From the NCBI RefSeq assembly GCF_000497045.1, contig NW_015961989.1, positions 620,001 to 684,000 on the forward strand: a DNA stretch of 64,000 nt, in the 5' to 3' direction. The DNA is from Kalmanozyma brasiliensis GHG001 (lineage: Eukaryota; Basidiomycota; Ustilaginomycetes; Ustilaginales). Made by a program: the position numbers and the translations under genes. This document shows positions 19,611-28,320 of this stretch, piece by piece (the stretch's first letter is position 1; every line of letters starts with the position of its first letter). The notes beneath the pieces are model-generated. The model did not search any database, was not told where the DNA came from, and was given only the letters and a program-made list of their open reading frames with translations.

Positions 19611-21237
19611 TGTGATCGAGTAAGAGTCGCTGACTTCAGCGGAGGAGAAGGAAGGAGGGAGGGAAGGTGGTGGGATGCGAGGCGGTCAAGCCAAGCCTGG
19701 CTTTCGTTTTCGCCGGTCTCTACTGTTCGGAAGCAACTGCAGGGATGAGGGAGGGTCCTTGCTTGGGGCGTGATCTTCCGTGTTAGTGCTCCCTCGATAC
19801 AATTGGAGGGTCGAGCTGGAAACGAGGTGCTGCTGATGGAAGGCGCGAGTCCAAATAGATAGTGTTGGTGCTGGTGTAATCGCGATCTGTGGATGTGCAA
19901 TTCCGAAACTTGGGTCGACCAGCGATGATGACGGAGATGATAGTGTCGAGACGATCGAGAACGAGCGTTGTCGAGGTGGTGAGAAGGGCCCAATTCGACG
20001 GTCAGGACAATGATCAGTGCGAAGAAACAAGAGGGATAGGAAGCAGGGAGAGCAAGGATAGCGAGCAGCACCACACACCACAGCCCAGCACAGAGCGGCG
20101 GCTAAGATCAGCTCAAGTCAAATTGACAAATTCGACAGCACAACACACAGAGAGAGACACACACACCCACACCGCTGACCCTGACCCTGACCCTGACCCT
20201 GAAAGACAAGCAATTTCAAAGGGGTTCCGTGCTCTCTCGCTTGCTCGCTTGGCCTCTTGCTGGTTTCCAAGCTGAGAATCGGCCCATTTTTTTGAAAAGG
20301 TCTCAGCCTCGAAGAAAGCAAGCAGCTGCTCGCCTAGCTGAGTTTCACACGTCTTCCACGCGAAGCAATACAAATTTTGACGAGAGGCAGCCAGCTGATC
20401 TGCTTTGACTTTGTATTCATTCAGGGTCCTCATGATCTTGCTGAAAGAGGGCTTCTCTTTCGTGTCACTTTTGACTGCAGAACTGCAAGTCGCCGTGGGT
20501 CGGGTAAAGTGGGCCTCACGCTGTCGACAGGAATGCAAGAGCTGCTTCGAGGCGATGACAGAGGGCGGATGAGAACGTCTAGTGTGTAGCCATTGTGACC
20601 AAAGTTCGAACGACGAGCGACGTCGCAGATCCGAGCAGAGTGCTTGCACCGCTCAACGGACAGCTTCCTCTTCAGTCGCAAAGCAAAACTCGCGTCAATT
20701 TGGAAGCTGCGTGTTGCTGTCAACGCACATGCACCGCACCCGTCCCTTTTGTTGCTTACGCCCATCTGCAGGAAGGCTGGCCGCGAAGCCTATTTTGCTC
20801 AAGGAGACTTCATCGTCAAGATTGGCCTCATTTCCTCAAGCTTTTTCAAGGACAATTGTGCCAAGAGATGGATCTCGTGATGAAAGCGACGTCGATCTGC
20901 AAAGGACACAGATGACCGCCAAGCAAAGAGGGGGAGAAGGAGCAAAGAGACGGACGCGGTGCTCCGTGGGTCTCTTTTGCTTGCCGACGATCATGCCCCT
21001 TGGGAAATTTCGTGTCTCAGATCCCATTCGCTGTTGGTCTTTTTCTTTGACGCGCGTCTCACTCGAGGGACGAAAAACTCGAGGGTGTTACATCGTAAGA
21101 TCAAGCTCTGTCCTCGGAAGCCGGACGACAAGGTGGAGGACTTGGAGGTTGGTGCTGTCGAACAACGTATCAGCGGCTCTCTTGATGCCCCGCAGCAACC
21201 AACTCGTACTCGGACAGATCCTTGCAAGGCGTATACG
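19611..21237. promoter_or_regulatory. Divergent intergenic region, chitin synthase / AIM19
   Basis: The 1.6 kb hold the upstream regions of two divergent genes. A CA/GA-rich microsatellite (about 20137-20173) runs directly into a CTGACC repeat (20175-20202). Open frames in the region (for example 20582-21304 plus) show no domain. No TATA box stands out. Confidence 0.4.
20175..20202. repeat. CTGACC hexamer microsatellite
   Basis: About 4.7 copies of CTGACC in perfect tandem over 28 bp. It is preceded by a CA/GA-rich simple stretch from about 20137. It is not the usual fungal telomere unit (TTAGGG/CCCTAA), although CCCTGA differs from CCCTAA by one base. It lies 565 bp upstream of the chitin synthase ATG. 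Confidence 0.9.
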
Positions 21238-22092
21238 ATGCAGGCGCTTCCATCGAAGGCGGAAGGAAACGGCGGCTGGCTGCAAATCAGCGTTCGTGCG
21301 CTAGGCTTGTACGCTCAGACGAGCACTCCCGCCTACTGCCTTGCCGCCCTCTTCGCTCTCTCCTCCCCGTTCGGTTTCGCCTCGCCTGCCCAGGCCGCCG
21401 CAGAAGCAGCAGTCAAGGCGCAACGTCAGCAACAGCTTGCTCAGGTATCGGCTGCAGCGTCAGCTCAAGGGTCGAACGGTCTGGTCGCACGTCTCATCGC
21501 CAATGCTCAAACGCAGAAAGCTGCCAAGGCTCAAGCACAGGCTCCGTTACGCACAGTACCGCCTTTCTGGCAGCTGGCTTTCTTCGCCGCTGCATTCGGT
21601 ACCGGCGGATACATCATTGATCAGGGCGATGCACTGAATGGAAGCGGTGTAGTCTCAGCTTGGTCGCTGACCTATCTGCTCTTCAAGACGTTGCCGTCCA
21701 TAAGACAGCTTCCGAGGAATCCGCTCGCGCTCTCTCTCTCGGCCGCAGTGCTCACTCTTGGTATTGGTATACACGGCAGTCACTACTTCGACAAGACGAG
21801 CTGGCAAGGAGCTAAACCGTCCCTGACAGGAGCCGGAAACGATGCAAGGGCCAGCACAGAGGGCAGGTCGAAGCTGATCACTTTCGACACTGTCGGAAGG
21901 ACGGAGCAGGATAACGGACCGAGAAGCATCTTTGCCGGCCGAAAATCGTCCTCAACCGCAACACCATCAGCAGCTCTCGATCAGAATGCAAGCACAGAAG
22001 GCTCAAGGGTCGAGTCAATACGCAATAACGACGGTGCCAGAACAGCTGCCTATTTGCATCGTCAAGGCGGAGCACAGCAAGTCGTTCCATGA
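21238..22092 (+). CDS. AIM19: AIM19-family mitochondrial membrane protein
   Basis: The protein is 284 residues from ATG 21238; the frame runs further upstream with no supporting family sequence. Residues 20-45 contain TPAYCLAALFALSSPFGFASPA, an Ala/Gln-rich insert follows, then hydrophobic segments with FFAAAFGTGGYIIDQGDALNGSG (about 120-142), AWSLTYLLF and RNPLALSLSAAVLTLGIGIHG. The GGY-I-x-x-GD-x-LNGSG block with the following AWSL-Y segment is the recognisable AIM19 core. The last 90 residues are hydrophilic and poorly conserved. Known: Aim19 loss affects mitochondrial inheritance in yeast; the molecular role is unknown. Converges on the spliced gene at 22216 with 123 bp between stops. Confidence 0.7.
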   Translation: MQALPSKAEGNGGWLQISVRALGLYAQTSTPAYCLAALFALSSPFGFASPAQAAAEAAVKAQRQQQLAQVSAAASAQGSNGLVARLIANAQTQKAAKAQAQAPLRTVPPFWQLAFFAAAFGTGGYIIDQGDALNGSGVVSAWSLTYLLFKTLPSIRQLPRNPLALSLSAAVLTLGIGIHGSHYFDKTSWQGAKPSLTGAGNDARASTEGRSKLITFDTVGRTEQDNGPRSIFAGRKSSSTATPSAALDQNASTEGSRVESIRNNDGARTAAYLHRQGGAQQVVP

Positions 22093-22215
22093 CACAGCTC
22101 AATGCAATCCCGCTACACACACCACATCAAGCACTTCAAGTGGAGGAGCGATGATTACCATTGGATCTGAACAGGAACGAGGGATGAGGAGATCAGTGAC
22201 GTGCTGCCTTGCGGC

Positions 22216-23107
22216 CTAGGGAGCGTGCTTCTCGCGGTGCAGAATTGCCAATTTCTCGTTGCTGGTCAGCAGCGAGTCGCCCTCCTCCCTGGGCTTCCTT
22301 CCTCGAGGAAAGTCTTCCTGGCCCTTGAGGTCCCTTTCAGCGTCGCGGTTCTTCTGCATCTGATCGGCTACCGCCGCCTGCTTCATGGTCTTGCCAAAGA
22401 TCCCTTCGTTTCGGGGCACGGTGAGGTTCTCGAGGTTCTCCCGCTCCGGTTTGTCCAGGTGCGGATAGAGCAGTAGGGCGACTCCTCCAGGGGCGGAGCC
22501 GGACTCGGCATAGTACGCGCCTTTGGGTCGGGCGGGCGCGTCGCCGGTAACCACAGGTGCGTCGGAGCCTCGACCGGACGCTTTGGCATCTTTGTGCTTG
22601 GGAAATGTGGCTCCTTTGCCCTCGCGCGCGGCCTCGGAGACTTTCGAGCGCGAAAAGTAGAGATAGAGGCCGACCGTGCCGAGCACTGTCAATGGAATAG
22701 AGAGTGCGTTCATGAACATGTCGCGACTGGGTCAGCAAGCAGCTCACGATGGGTATGGCGGAGGCATCAGCTACATACCACTGCGGAAGTCATTGCCACA
22801 GCGTCGTCGAAACAAAGCATAGATTGTGCACACGTCAGCTTCTTATAATGATCGATGGTGCCAGGGCCAAAACTTACATGGCTCCCAGCGGCGCCAGTTG
22901 GGGATCGCGCTTGACGAATCTCTTGGAGGTGTCGGTCACCTTTTTCCAAGGAGGCAGCTGGTCATGTCCAGGCGACTTTGGAATCAAGAATGCACGTCAG
23001 CCTCGTCTCTCGGACCTGGACACTTGGTGCTCTCGACTGAGTTCTGATCTCACCTTAGGAGGCACGCTGGATTGCGACTTGGTGGGATGATCTCCGTGAC
23101 TCGACAT
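22216..23107 (-). CDS. Small single-span membrane protein, three exons, function unknown
   Basis: The model has exon 1 23107-23054, exon 2 22975-22878 and exon 3 22726-22216, giving 220 residues. Intron 1 (78 nt) begins GTGAGA and ends CCAAAG with GCTGACG as branch site. Intron 2 (151 nt) begins GTAAGT and ends CCCAG with TGCTGACC just before. Frames join without a stop. The N-terminus is hydrophilic (LPPWKKVTDTSKRFVKRD), then comes one hydrophobic segment (NALSIPLTVLGTVGLYLYF) followed by a basic residue pair and a charged tail ending in HREKHAP. Topology suggests a small mitochondrial or ER membrane protein. I do not recognise the family. If only exon 3 were translated, the protein would be 167 residues starting MFMN. 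Confidence 0.7.
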
Positions 23108-23468
23108 TCTCGATGATGGTCTTGAATCTGAGATGATGGTGTGTCGAGGACATCGACAGCCAGCTCAAGTTGTCTTCTTATCCAGCCCGATTCTGGCCGC
23201 CCTAAAAGGAGCTCGGACAGCCTTCGGCTGCTTCGTCAAGACACACTTTCGAATGACTACACATGTGCTGCGCAGGGGCAGAAGGACAGACAAACAGTGC
23301 CTGCCATGAGGAGAGCAAGGCGGCCCACTGAGCAGGCTGAGTCAAGGTCGAAATACTCGACGCACAAGCCACGGCGAAATGAAGCGCAGACATGAATCAT
23401 CCTTCACTGTACGCAGAGTGCCATTTGCTTGGAAAGATGTGTCCCTTTTCTCCACCCCGTCCACAGAG
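23108..23468. promoter_or_regulatory. Upstream region of the 22-23 kb spliced gene
   Basis: The 361 bp lie between the ATG at 23107 (minus) and the candidate small gene at 23469 (plus). Nothing specific was recognised apart from the divergent geometry that is common in this window. Confidence 0.3.
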
Positions 23469-23845
23469 ATGCAGCCTGTGAGTGATTCTGAGTTCGGGAG
23501 CGCCGAGGAAGAGGCTGTGGCAAGGAGCGTTGCGGAAGGACAGCGATGGTAAGCGACACGCAGACGTGCGAAGTAGATCGGACGATACGAGGGCGGATCA
23601 CCCGATCTTGGCACAGCGTTCGCACCGGAAAGACCGTTTGCTCTTGCTTTGCCGCCACCCTCGCTCCTCTCAACGATTACCTGCCCACTGAGCCCGAAAA
23701 GTGCCCTGCGTGCTCGCAGGCAAATCAGCTCCTCCACGTCTACCCGCTGGCAAAGTGCGGAGCCGATAAGGCACCGCAGTCCCCACATGCCCATACCTCA
23801 GCAGGAGATGAAGAGCTGCAGAAGCTGCTGACGGCCGACGGCTGA
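23469..23845 (+). CDS. Candidate small Cys-containing protein, probably spliced (hypothetical)
   Basis: An ATG at 23469 opens an acidic frame (MQPVSDSEFGSAEEEAVARS, then VAEGQR) that reaches a GTAAGC donor at 23549. A CACAG acceptor ending at 23616 gives a 68-nt intron that restores the frame to a stop at 23845. The product would be about 102 residues with several cysteines, including VCSCF and KCPAC, possibly a metal site. Third positions in exon 2 are C/G-biased like the neighbouring genes. Alternatively translation could start at ATG 23546 without splicing (99 residues). No family is recognised and no branch site is clear, so this stays tentative. Confidence 0.35.
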
Positions 23846-25979
23846 CAAGCGGCGTCCATTGAGCTGGAGCTTAAGGTCAGGCGGACAAACCTTCGAATAG
23901 TGGCGTCGTCCTCGACAAATGCAGGTACTATACTCGGGTCGGGGTGCGGGGTCCAACGATCACAAGGTCGGCCACAAAACGGGGCGCGAGCTGTTCGGTG
24001 GACCGCCATGACCGACAACTCGATTCGCCGGGGAAACCGAGATCGTACTGTATAAGCTTTGTTCGTATCTAGTCCTGTCCTCTGTCGTCCAATAACATTC
24101 GAGACTTCTCGTTCCCCGCACGACAAGAGTATAATGGTCATCTAGCTGTCCAAGTGTGGGGAAGATACGGTGCCGAACGCCGACTTGTAGAGGCAACGAT
24201 GTGCATCGGTGGTCCTCAATGCTTGTGCAAGTCGACAAACCACATCCCCACGTTTCTTGGATCAACGGCGTTCATCCCTGACAGCGTCCTTTTCCTTCAA
24301 CATGATGGTCAGCACGCAGTCTAGGATCCAACGGAGGGCGGGTCCAGAACGACTGAACCTAGCTCTTCATAAGCTTAGGGCGAGCGAAGACCAGCCAGCC
24401 ATTGTCTTTCGTGTCTTTGAAGTGCCTAGCAGCAAATGAGGGGCCATGGCACCCGACGGGCCCGTCCGATTCACAACGGATGCCGCATGAAGGGTGAGGT
24501 GCGTCGGAAGACAGGCCGCCGGTCCTCGTTAATCACATGCGGACGGAGTTTAGAAAAAATGTTCCTCTTTCGCGAATCATCGGCAGCGCTGCGACACCAA
24601 CACAAGCGAGCGTCTTTCTCGCCTTATCCCCTAGTCGTGTAGCTTCTCTCTTCCGCGGAGGAGCCGACTCGGCTGATAACAAGCGCTGACGAGCAACACA
24701 AAGGATGTGAAGCTGCGACAAAGCCAGTTCGGCAATGTTACAATGAAGAGGCGTCTTGGGTGTCTCTTGTCGAAAAGGCACGAAATGCAGACCAGGCTGA
24801 ATGCAGACCGACGCAATGCTCTGGCGTGGTGCTGACGACGTGCCGACGGTTGAGTGCGAAAATCCAATCAGATCTGGCAGCACGGGTTGACCGTTGGCCG
24901 CGGCATTTTTTCTTTTGGTCGGAGTTTGGCCCTCCGATTTGTCCGTCGATGGTCTGCTCTCTTAGCGCCAAAGGGTTGCAGTCTGCGTCGAGGTTCTTCG
25001 CCTTCTTGTCGAGCACCATCGCAGACAGAGATGACCCTGACTGTCCGATCACGCTTCACAAACCGAGGCGAAGGACGAGTCAGTTGACAGGTAGGGAGCA
25101 GCCACTTGTCATGATCTCGACCACTCACAAGATCATGTTGAGTGGCGTGTTCTGACCAAGGAGAATAGCTCGAGCGCCACAACCAAGCTGGCTGAGGAGG
25201 ACGGACGGATGCGTTCCTGAGACGCGAAGGAGCGCTTGATGGCCCGGAACAGCGATCCGGTCGAACCTCGCAACGTTCACGATAGGACAGCAAAGGCAGG
25301 TTATCAGCCAACGACATATCGTCAGAGTCAAACAGGACTCTTCCCATTGGCTACCCACTCGCTTACAGAGAGATGCAAAGCAAGAGGTGGGATCATGTCT
25401 CGGTTCTGCCGACGAGCACCCACGATGTCGTATTACGCTGACCGCCCACCGAACAAAAGAAGCGCAAAGTTTAAAGTTTTAATTTTCTTAAAACGAGGTA
25501 GAGAGGTCAACTACAGCACACGAGCTGTCCCAACACCAATCAAACCCTCTGCCCTTTTCTCCTCGTTCCGTCTCGAGCTTGACCTGACCGGCTGTTCCGC
25601 CTCGCACCATAGCCGTTGGGTCGTTATCTGGCCACAAGGCTTTCTCGCTCGCGTCGGGACGCTTTGGTGTGCCTGACTAGCTGCAGTCATGCCGTTGGTC
25701 TGATCTTGGTCCACGCATCGCGCACTCCGCTCTGCCGCCTCGCCGCCGGTCCCCTTCCTGGGCAGCTCGTGTGCCACCCGCCTCGTCGCAACGGCTAATC
25801 AGGTCGCACCTTCCGCACCTGGCGCGCTGCTAGCCTCGACCGCTATATAAAATCGCGCTTTGTTCGCAAGCCCCTCCCCCATTCTTCCCGAATCCACCTC
25901 TTCCCCGCTCCTCTAGATCCCTCCATCCGTCTCTCCTCCTCCCCTTCTCCTCACTCCCTAGTCTAGGTCATCTGCCAAA
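23846..25979. promoter_or_regulatory. 2.1 kb region upstream of the AAAP transporter
   Basis: No convincing gene was found. Several splice-like signals and C/G-biased fragments on the minus strand at about 24868-25430 may represent an unresolved small gene, but no model joins all of them. The transporter end holds TATATAAAA at 25844-25852, 128 bp before the ATG, followed by a CT-rich tract (about 25863-25955). TATA plus pyrimidine tract is typical of strongly expressed fungal genes. Confidence 0.45.
25844..25852 (+). promoter_or_regulatory. TATA box of the AAAP transporter gene
   Basis: TATATAAAA lies 128 bp upstream of the ATG at 25980. A CT-rich tract lies between the two, consistent with initiation within or near it. 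It is one of the few clean TATA elements near a start codon in the window. Confidence 0.6.
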
Positions 25980-27854
25980 ATGGGTGTCAAGGACTTGGTC
26001 AGCCGTGCCAAGAGCACCGAGATCGAGAGGACCCACCACACTTCAAACAAGGAGGAGACGCACCAGTCCGACATTCCAGGTCAAGGTGTCCCCGGTCTCG
26101 CTCCCGTTCCCGCTCTCTATGAGGCGCCCGTTCGCACCGACATCTCGCTCGAAGAGTACATGTTCTACGCTCAGATCCAGCGCGAACAGGAAAAGCTCTA
26201 CGGTGCTGCCGGTGTGGCCATCGAGGCCGACGCTCCTCACGGGGCTGGCTATCTCCACGATGCCAACAACGAGAAGAAGTCGCACAGCTCCTCCGAGGAG
26301 ATCAGCCAGCAGCACACCGCCGTCGGTGTCAACAAGCCCCACGTCAACAACACCGATGCTTCCACTTTCGACCAGCTCGATGGTCTTTCCGAGATGGACA
26401 AGGAGAGGAGCAACGCCCACCGCGCGCTCAAGACCGCCACCTGGGTCGGCATCTTCTACCTCATCACCACCGACATTCTCGGTCCCTACGGTGCTCCCTA
26501 CGCCATGTCGCAGAACGGCTGGGTCACGGGTAACGTCATGTACATCGTCATGGGTTTCTGTGCCTGGTGGTGCGGTATTATGCTCTGGAAGCTTTTCATG
26601 AACCTCGACTCGGCTCGCTACCCCGTCAAGACCTACGGCGATCTCGGCGAGCGTGTCGTCGGCTGGCCCATTCGATATCTCTTCAACGCTCTCCAGACGC
26701 TCCAGCTCATCATCAACGTCGGTTTGATCTGCCTCACTAACGGCCAAGCGCTCAGCCAGGTCATCAGCGGCGCTCCCGGCAATGCCAACCTCTGCTTCTC
26801 GGTCTGCGTCGTCATCTTCTCCCTCATCGGCATGGCTTTCGCCCAGGTTCAGACCTTCCGTGGTCTCGGTTTCGCAGCCTCCACCGCCGTCTACCAGAAC
26901 ATTGCCATCGTCATCATCTCGATGGCTGCCATCATCAAGTACGGCCCTTACATCGCCGGTGCTCAGGCCTCCTACGGTACCGACTACCCGTACAACAACC
27001 AGCCCGTTATGACCGCCAACTTCGTCTCGTACCCCATCAGCCAGAAGGTCAACGGCATCATGAACATGGTCTTCGCCTACGGTGGCGCCATGATCTTCCC
27101 CGAGCTGATGTCGGAGATGCGACGACCCATGGATTTCTGGAAGGGTATGATCTCGGCCCAGGCCCTGATCTGCACGGTCTACCTCGTCTACGCCAACGTC
27201 GTCTACGCCTTCCAGGGTCAGTACGTCCTCGGCCAGTCGTACAACGGTATTGCCAAGTACTCGTTCCAGACCGTCTGCAACATGCTCGCCATCCTCTCCG
27301 GTACCATCGCCGCGGCTCTCTACGGCAACGTCGGTCTCAAGGTCGTCTACGTCAACACGGTCGAGGCGCTCTTCAAGGGTCCCGCGCTCAACTCGCGCAA
27401 AGGACGAGTGATCTGGGCATCGATCAGTGTCGTCTACTGGGCATTGGCCTTCGTCATCGCCTCGTCGATCCCACAGGTGCAGACCATCTCGGGTCTGATT
27501 GCCGCCATTGCCATCATGAACTTCTCCTACTCGTTCCCCTTCATGCTGGCTCTCATCTTCTACATCAAGCGCGATGCCATGGTTGGCGACACTGCTTACG
27601 CGCCTGGCGTTCCGGCACAGAGGCAGGACACCTGGTCGCAGTGGTCGCGATGGCAGCGTGGCCTCTTTGGCGGTCACTACGAGGTTGCCGGTGTCAGCAT
27701 CCCGCCTATCGTCGTCAAGACGGTTCTGCTCATTGTCTGCCTCGGCTCGTACACTCTGTCCGGGCTTGGAATGTACGGCTCGGGTGAGTCGATCAAGGCG
27801 GTCTTTGACTCGACCGCTGCTGCCACTTCCTTTGGCTGCGCTGCTCCGGTGTAG
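25980..27854 (+). CDS. AAAP-family amino-acid transporter (Aa_trans)
   Basis: The 624-residue protein starts at ATG 25980 (CAAA-ATG-G). A long hydrophilic N-terminus (about 145 residues) includes RTDISLEEYMFYAQIQREQE, seen in the fungal neutral amino-acid permease group. Roughly 11 membrane segments follow, starting TATWVGIFYLITTDILGPYG, with YPVKTYGDLGERV, the FVFAYGGAMIFPEL-like block (MVFAYGGAMIFPELMSEM) and MNFSYSFPFML near the end. The family (TC 2.A.18) moves amino acids with protons at the plasma or vacuolar membrane; Neurospora MTR is a relative. Third positions are almost uniformly C/G, stronger than in neighbours, which together with the TATA box suggests high expression. Confidence 0.88.
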   Translation: MGVKDLVSRAKSTEIERTHHTSNKEETHQSDIPGQGVPGLAPVPALYEAPVRTDISLEEYMFYAQIQREQEKLYGAAGVAIEADAPHGAGYLHDANNEKKSHSSSEEISQQHTAVGVNKPHVNNTDASTFDQLDGLSEMDKERSNAHRALKTATWVGIFYLITTDILGPYGAPYAMSQNGWVTGNVMYIVMGFCAWWCGIMLWKLFMNLDSARYPVKTYGDLGERVVGWPIRYLFNALQTLQLIINVGLICLTNGQALSQVISGAPGNANLCFSVCVVIFSLIGMAFAQVQTFRGLGFAASTAVYQNIAIVIISMAAIIKYGPYIAGAQASYGTDYPYNNQPVMTANFVSYPISQKVNGIMNMVFAYGGAMIFPELMSEMRRPMDFWKGMISAQALICTVYLVYANVVYAFQGQYVLGQSYNGIAKYSFQTVCNMLAILSGTIAAALYGNVGLKVVYVNTVEALFKGPALNSRKGRVIWASISVVYWALAFVIASSIPQVQTISGLIAAIAIMNFSYSFPFMLALIFYIKRDAMVGDTAYAPGVPAQRQDTWSQWSRWQRGLFGGHYEVAGVSIPPIVVKTVLLIVCLGSYTLSGLGMYGSGESIKAVFDSTAAATSFGCAAPV

Positions 27855-28320
27855 ACTATCCCCTCTGGCTTCTGTTCTACGTTACCCTCTCGATACCATG
27901 CTCGTTTCTCACTTTGGATGTTCTTAATGCTTTGTATTGGGTTTGATTCCGCAATGCCATTTCTTTCGACATACTCACTGTCTGATCGCCACGCGTGACA
28001 TTCAAATGGTGTGGTTGAGGAGGACGAGGACTGTCGATGACAGGCTTACGGGAATGATTGAGCGCTGCACATAAAATGTGATGTCTCGAATGCCAATTTC
28101 ATGAAGTCACGGACGCCACACCACTTTCGTCAAGTCACACCGTCCCACCAGCCTCAAAATTTTGCACTGGAACACGAGAACGCGCAGCCGAAAGTCTTCC
28201 CTCTTCTCGTCCTTCCACCGTCACGCATCGTCCTTGAAGAAGATCATCCTTCGAGGCCTCTCTCGAGGTACAGCCTTACAGACATCACCAAATTGCCCTG
28301 TCAGCTAGTCGAGGGATCGC
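27855..28320. other. Transporter 3' flank and NTPase-gene promoter
   Basis: The 466 bp lie between two plus-strand genes. They carry A/T-richer 3' flank sequence after the transporter (a TGTATTGGG context near 27934) and no identified promoter element for the next gene. An open frame from about 28101 overlaps the next gene in another frame and is a shadow. Confidence 0.4.

Noticed and set aside
17067..19748. 893-codon plus-strand open frame opposite the chitin synthase
   Set aside because: It is the antisense shadow of the chitin synthase gene (Val/Asp/Glu/Arg-rich, no domain), caused by strong codon bias.
20175..20202. Interstitial telomere
   Set aside because: The unit is CCCTGA/CTGACC, not CCCTAA, and it is only 28 bp long.
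26043..27677. 544-codon minus-strand open frame opposite the AAAP transporter
   Set aside because: Antisense shadow of a highly codon-biased gene; composition is dominated by Asp/Val/Gly with no domain.
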